A DNA stretch of 64,000 nt from Candidatus Melainabacteria bacterium. Lineage in GTDB: Bacteria; Cyanobacteriota; Vampirovibrionia; Obscuribacterales; Obscuribacteraceae. The position numbers and the translations under genes were made by a program. How positions within the stretch are numbered: the stretch's first letter is position 1; each line of letters starts with the position of its first letter. The stretch is taken from the NCBI GenBank assembly GCA_003151275.1, contig PLXC01000018.1:1-64000 (forward strand), written 5' to 3'. Below, in pieces: positions 63,770-64,000 of this stretch. The notes below the pieces were generated by a model. It was not told the origin of the DNA. It saw only the letters and a program-made list of their open reading frames with translations, and ran no database searches.

Positions 63770-64000
63770 ATCTTGTTGAGCGACTTTCGCAGCACGATGT
63801 CGGCAATTTGCGCATCGGCAGTGACGTCGACATTGACCTCAAGAGTCGGGGCGTATTCTTTATATCTGTCGTTTAGAACTTCGAGCTTCTTATGCCCAGG
63901 AGTGAGGATCATGCTAAACGTACCATTGCGCGCGGTACGAGCAATGCCGCCGTCGTGAACCTTCGTCCCTTCCGCACTAGCATCTATCGGTACAACCTTA
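63766..64000 (-). CDS. 3' end of a gene running off the window; carboxypeptidase-regulatory-like domain
   Basis: A reading frame on the minus strand is open from the right edge to a TAG at 63766-63768, giving at least 77 residues. The segment [20 protein letters not shown] followed by [20 protein letters not shown] has the pattern of carboxypeptidase regulatory-like (CnaB-type) beta-sandwich domains, where Gly-x-Phe-turn-Leu motifs precede a strand. Such domains occur in secreted or surface proteins. Its stop overlaps the clpB stop in a convergent arrangement. The start and the rest of the protein lie outside. Confidence 0.6.
   Translation of the reverse strand, partial: KVVPIDASAEGTKVHDGGIARTARNGTFSMILTPGHKKLEVLNDRYKEYAPTLEVNVDVTADAQIADIVLRKSLNKI

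Noticed and set aside
1..64000. CRISPR arrays, insertion sequences, prophage genes and HIP1 (GCGATCGC) sites
   Set aside because: No regularly spaced repeats, transposase, integrase or phage genes were recognised, and I did not notice HIP1 octamers enriched as in many cyanobacteria.

Overview
The window looks like a chromosomal segment of a free-living, Gram-negative-type (diderm) bacterium of roughly balanced GC content. Supporting evidence is an RND efflux operon with a periplasmic adaptor, a TonB C-terminal domain, several signal peptides, one Tat signal and a housekeeping Lon/Clp cluster. The abundance of TPR proteins, a tig-clpP-clpX-lon run and a complete biotin operon would suit a non-photosynthetic relative of Cyanobacteria (Melainabacteria/Obscuribacterales type). 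That placement is inference from gene content only. No phage, transposase, integrase or CRISPR array was seen, so the segment reads as core plus lineage-specific chromosome.

Layout. 0.1-3.7 kb: a low-complexity glycine-zipper protein, a small TPR protein, dodecin and a LRV/HEAT-like repeat protein. 3.9-12 kb: a polytopic membrane protein, an AlgJ/DltD-like SGNH protein, and three tandem paralogous membrane-anchored SGNH/GDSL proteins on the opposite strand. This is the least familiar block and probably acts on an envelope glycan. 12.1-16.3 kb: acyl-CoA dehydrogenase, aldehyde dehydrogenase and a GabT-like aminotransferase, forming an amino-acid or amine catabolic operon. 16.5-22.7 kb: lon, clpX, clpP and tig (protein quality control). 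22.9-25.1 kb: a membrane protein, tRNA-Gly preceded by a tRNA-like half, an oxidoreductase and HU. 25.4-29.3 kb: alr, nadD, yqeK and a fatty acid desaturase. 29.9-35.6 kb: bioF, a BioH/BioG-like esterase, bioC, bioD, bioA and bioB, mostly overlapping. 35.8-40.6 kb: an exported TPR protein, an exported 21-heptad repeat protein, a TPR-AAA ATPase and a TPR-TonB protein. 40.6-44.8 kb: a sodium/solute symporter with a small membrane partner, ssb, a membrane protein, a response regulator and an exported FKBP isomerase with a clear terminator. 44.8-48.3 kb: a highly structured non-coding stretch, a small Tat-signal protein, then an MBL exonuclease and ATP-dependent DNA ligase pair. 48.7-57.6 kb: a marR-adaptor-RND-RND efflux operon with a TetR regulator. 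58-64 kb: a diguanylate cyclase, an exported unknown protein, a DnaJ-TPR protein, clpB, and the 3' end of a further gene running off the right edge.

The most unusual signals are these: (i) a family of about 45-bp structured intergenic repeats with core CCGAGGATAG, found between operons and inside the tig-clp cluster; (ii) a tRNA 5'-half-like sequence between a good promoter and tRNA-Gly; (iii) six or so consecutive stem-loops at 44.8-45.1 kb that may be a non-coding RNA; (iv) a secreted protein made of 21 uninterrupted heptads; (v) the triple SGNH cluster; (vi) a TPR-AAA/TPR-TonB gene pair. Many genes use TTG or GTG starts, and several gene starts below were moved from the longest reading frame because a Shine-Dalgarno sequence or family alignment favours a later codon. 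Bases 1-140 hold no gene that can be supported, only a short inverted repeat near 12-29.
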